NCBI GenBank assembly: GCA_030145595.1
Contig: JAQYVG010000214.1
Location: forward strand, 1 to 5,797
Length of the DNA: 5,797 nucleotides
From: Desulfobacterales bacterium
Lineage (GTDB): Bacteria; Desulfobacterota; Desulfobacteria; Desulfobacterales; UBA11574
Reading direction: 5' to 3'
Positions 5,023 through 5,797 of this stretch are shown here, in pieces. Position 1 is the stretch's first letter; every line of letters begins with the position of its first letter. The notes under the pieces are model-generated. The model worked only from the letters and a program-made list of their open reading frames with translations. It ran no database searches and had not been told where the DNA came from. The position numbers and the translations under genes are program-made.

Positions 5023-5277
5023 ATGCCTCTGTTTGATTACCTGTGCCTGGACTGCGGAAAGCTCAGCGAAATCCTCGTTACAACTTCTGATGACAAGCAG
5101 CAGTGTCAAGCTTGTAATAGTGTTAATATTAAGAAAATGATTTCAGCCCCTTCATCTCTGTCCGGAACGCCGGCGTCCAATTTTCCCGGCCCCGGTGATA
5201 CCGCCTGCTGCGGATCAAACCCCACAAATGCCGCTTGTGAAGGTCCCGGCAGTTGCTGCGGCAAGTCACAGGCTTAA
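5023..5277 (+). CDS. FmdB-family zinc-ribbon protein with Cys-rich C-terminal tail
   Basis: The 84-residue product starts MPLFDYLCLDCG with C8-x2-C11 and continues to C28-x2-C31 (QCQACNS), the FmdB/CxxC_CxxC_SSSS putative regulatory zinc ribbon. The linker (residues 40-60) is Ser/Pro/Gly-rich and probably disordered. The tail adds five more cysteines (C62, C63, C72, C78, C79), which is more than the minimal family needs and could hold an extra metal site. FmdB was named from a formylmethanofuran dehydrogenase cluster; its function is not established. ATG 5023 lies 2 bp after the scaffold stop codon, with AAGGAG just upstream inside that gene, giving translational coupling. A role in metal delivery or regulation alongside the scaffold is inferred from context. 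Confidence 0.82.
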   Translation: MPLFDYLCLDCGKLSEILVTTSDDKQQCQACNSVNIKKMISAPSSLSGTPASNFPGPGDTACCGSNPTNAACEGPGSCCGKSQA

Positions 5278-5286
5278 ATTAAACCA

Positions 5287-5757
5287 ATGATGACAATTGA
5301 TATTCCAGGGTATAAAAAGTTAGAGATCCAACATGTTGTCTGCGATTATAATGGAACTATTGCTGTTGACGGCAAGATGATTGATGGTGTTTGCGAAATG
5401 ATTAATGACCTTTCCAAAGATCTGGACTTTCATGTGATTACGGCTGATACTTTTGGATCTGTTGAGCGTGAACTAAAAAATATTCGTTGCAAACTGGTGA
5501 AGATATCTATCCGGAATCAAGCGGTTGCTAAACTTGAGTACGTTTTAAATCTCGGTAAAGATAAGACAATTTGTATTGGGAATGGCAACAATGACAGGTT
5601 AATGGTGAGAGAAGCTGCATTAGGCATTGCATTGCTTCAAGAAGAGGGTACTTGCATAGAAACCTTATTAGCTTCAGATGTTGTCTGCAAAAGTGCCATC
5701 GATGCGTTTGGTTATTTTAAGGAGCCCAAAAGGCTGATTGCAACCTTAAGAAGTTAA
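5287..5757 (+). CDS. HAD-superfamily protein, COG4087 'soluble P-type ATPase' type
   Basis: The 156-residue product reads like the small soluble HAD proteins of COG4087. It has IDIPGYKKLEIQHVVCDYNGT (residues 4-24) with the HAD nucleophile D20 and Asn22 where most HAD phosphatases have the acid/base Asp. It also has motif II HVITADTFG (Thr52), Lys82 as the likely motif III Lys, motif IV CIGNGNNDRLMVREAALGIA (96-115, with D103), and the ending PKRLIATLRS. The N-for-D change is, as I recall, usual in this group and resembles neither a typical phosphatase nor a transport ATPase, and there are no membrane helices. The start is ATG 5287 or ATG 5290; no clear ribosome site is visible, and translation may depend on coupling to the FmdB gene 9 bp upstream. 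The substrate is unknown. A role in metal or phosphate chemistry linked to the cluster is only inferred. Confidence 0.85.
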   Translation: MMTIDIPGYKKLEIQHVVCDYNGTIAVDGKMIDGVCEMINDLSKDLDFHVITADTFGSVERELKNIRCKLVKISIRNQAVAKLEYVLNLGKDKTICIGNGNNDRLMVREAALGIALLQEEGTCIETLLASDVVCKSAIDAFGYFKEPKRLIATLRS

Positions 5758-5797
5758 ATAGGATGGCGTCGTAAATGGCTATCTGAATACCCAACCT
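5758..5797. other. Short sequence after the HAD gene, nothing recognised
   Basis: These 40 bases to the window edge contain no open frame of note and no hairpin with a T-run, so the operon end cannot be located within the window. Confidence 0.5.

Noticed and set aside
1..5797. CRISPR array, tRNA, rRNA, transposase or phage attachment site
   Set aside because: No regularly spaced repeats, tRNA-like cloverleaf, transposase motif or integrase context was seen anywhere in the window.

Overview
The window looks like a chromosomal segment of a strictly anaerobic bacterium, most likely a sulfate-reducing Desulfobacterota (deltaproteobacterial) lineage. This is inferred from gene content and order, and no phylogenetic marker is present. 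The main content is one co-directional plus-strand cluster of small metal- and Fe-S-related proteins. It resembles the ORP (orange protein) gene set of Desulfovibrio and related anaerobe clusters: two MinD/Mrp-type ATPases with inserted ferredoxin domains next to NifX/NifB-type (PF02579) proteins.

Layout. Positions 1-158 hold the C-terminal end of an unrelated, unidentified gene. Positions 159-456 contain no intact gene. They hold two adjacent remnants: the tail of a small protein interrupted by a stop, and a 44-codon fragment starting with a near-exact copy of the MinD N-terminus that loses homology right after the P-loop. Positions 457-505 carry a promoter-like sequence followed by a perfect 20-bp palindrome just upstream of the first cluster gene.

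The cluster in order is: a UPF0251/DUF134 helix-turn-helix protein with a C-terminal zinc ribbon (516-935); a CGGC-type cysteine-rich protein (984-1328); MinD-ferredoxin ATPase 1 (1340-2176); MinD-ferredoxin ATPase 2 (2188-3057); NifX-like protein 1 with a Cys/His tail (3162-3557); NifX-like protein 2 without that tail (3631-3990); a degenerate response-regulator receiver (4113-4520); a NifU/IscU-like Fe-S scaffold (4571-5020); an FmdB-type zinc-ribbon protein with a Cys-rich tail (5023-5277); and a COG4087-type soluble HAD protein (5287-5757). Spacing is tight within 984-3057 and within 4571-5757. Three gaps of 70-125 bp (after 3057, 3557 and 3990) contain small repeats or a hairpin and may divide the cluster into sub-operons.

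How it may work together (inference): the ferredoxin-ATPases could use ATP and electrons to load or move an Fe-S or mixed-metal cluster onto the NifX-like carriers. The NifU-like scaffold would supply clusters, and the DUF134/zinc-ribbon protein could control the cluster through the palindrome. No cysteine desulfurase, nitrogenase or NifB radical-SAM gene is in the window, so the target of the assembled cofactor cannot be read from it.
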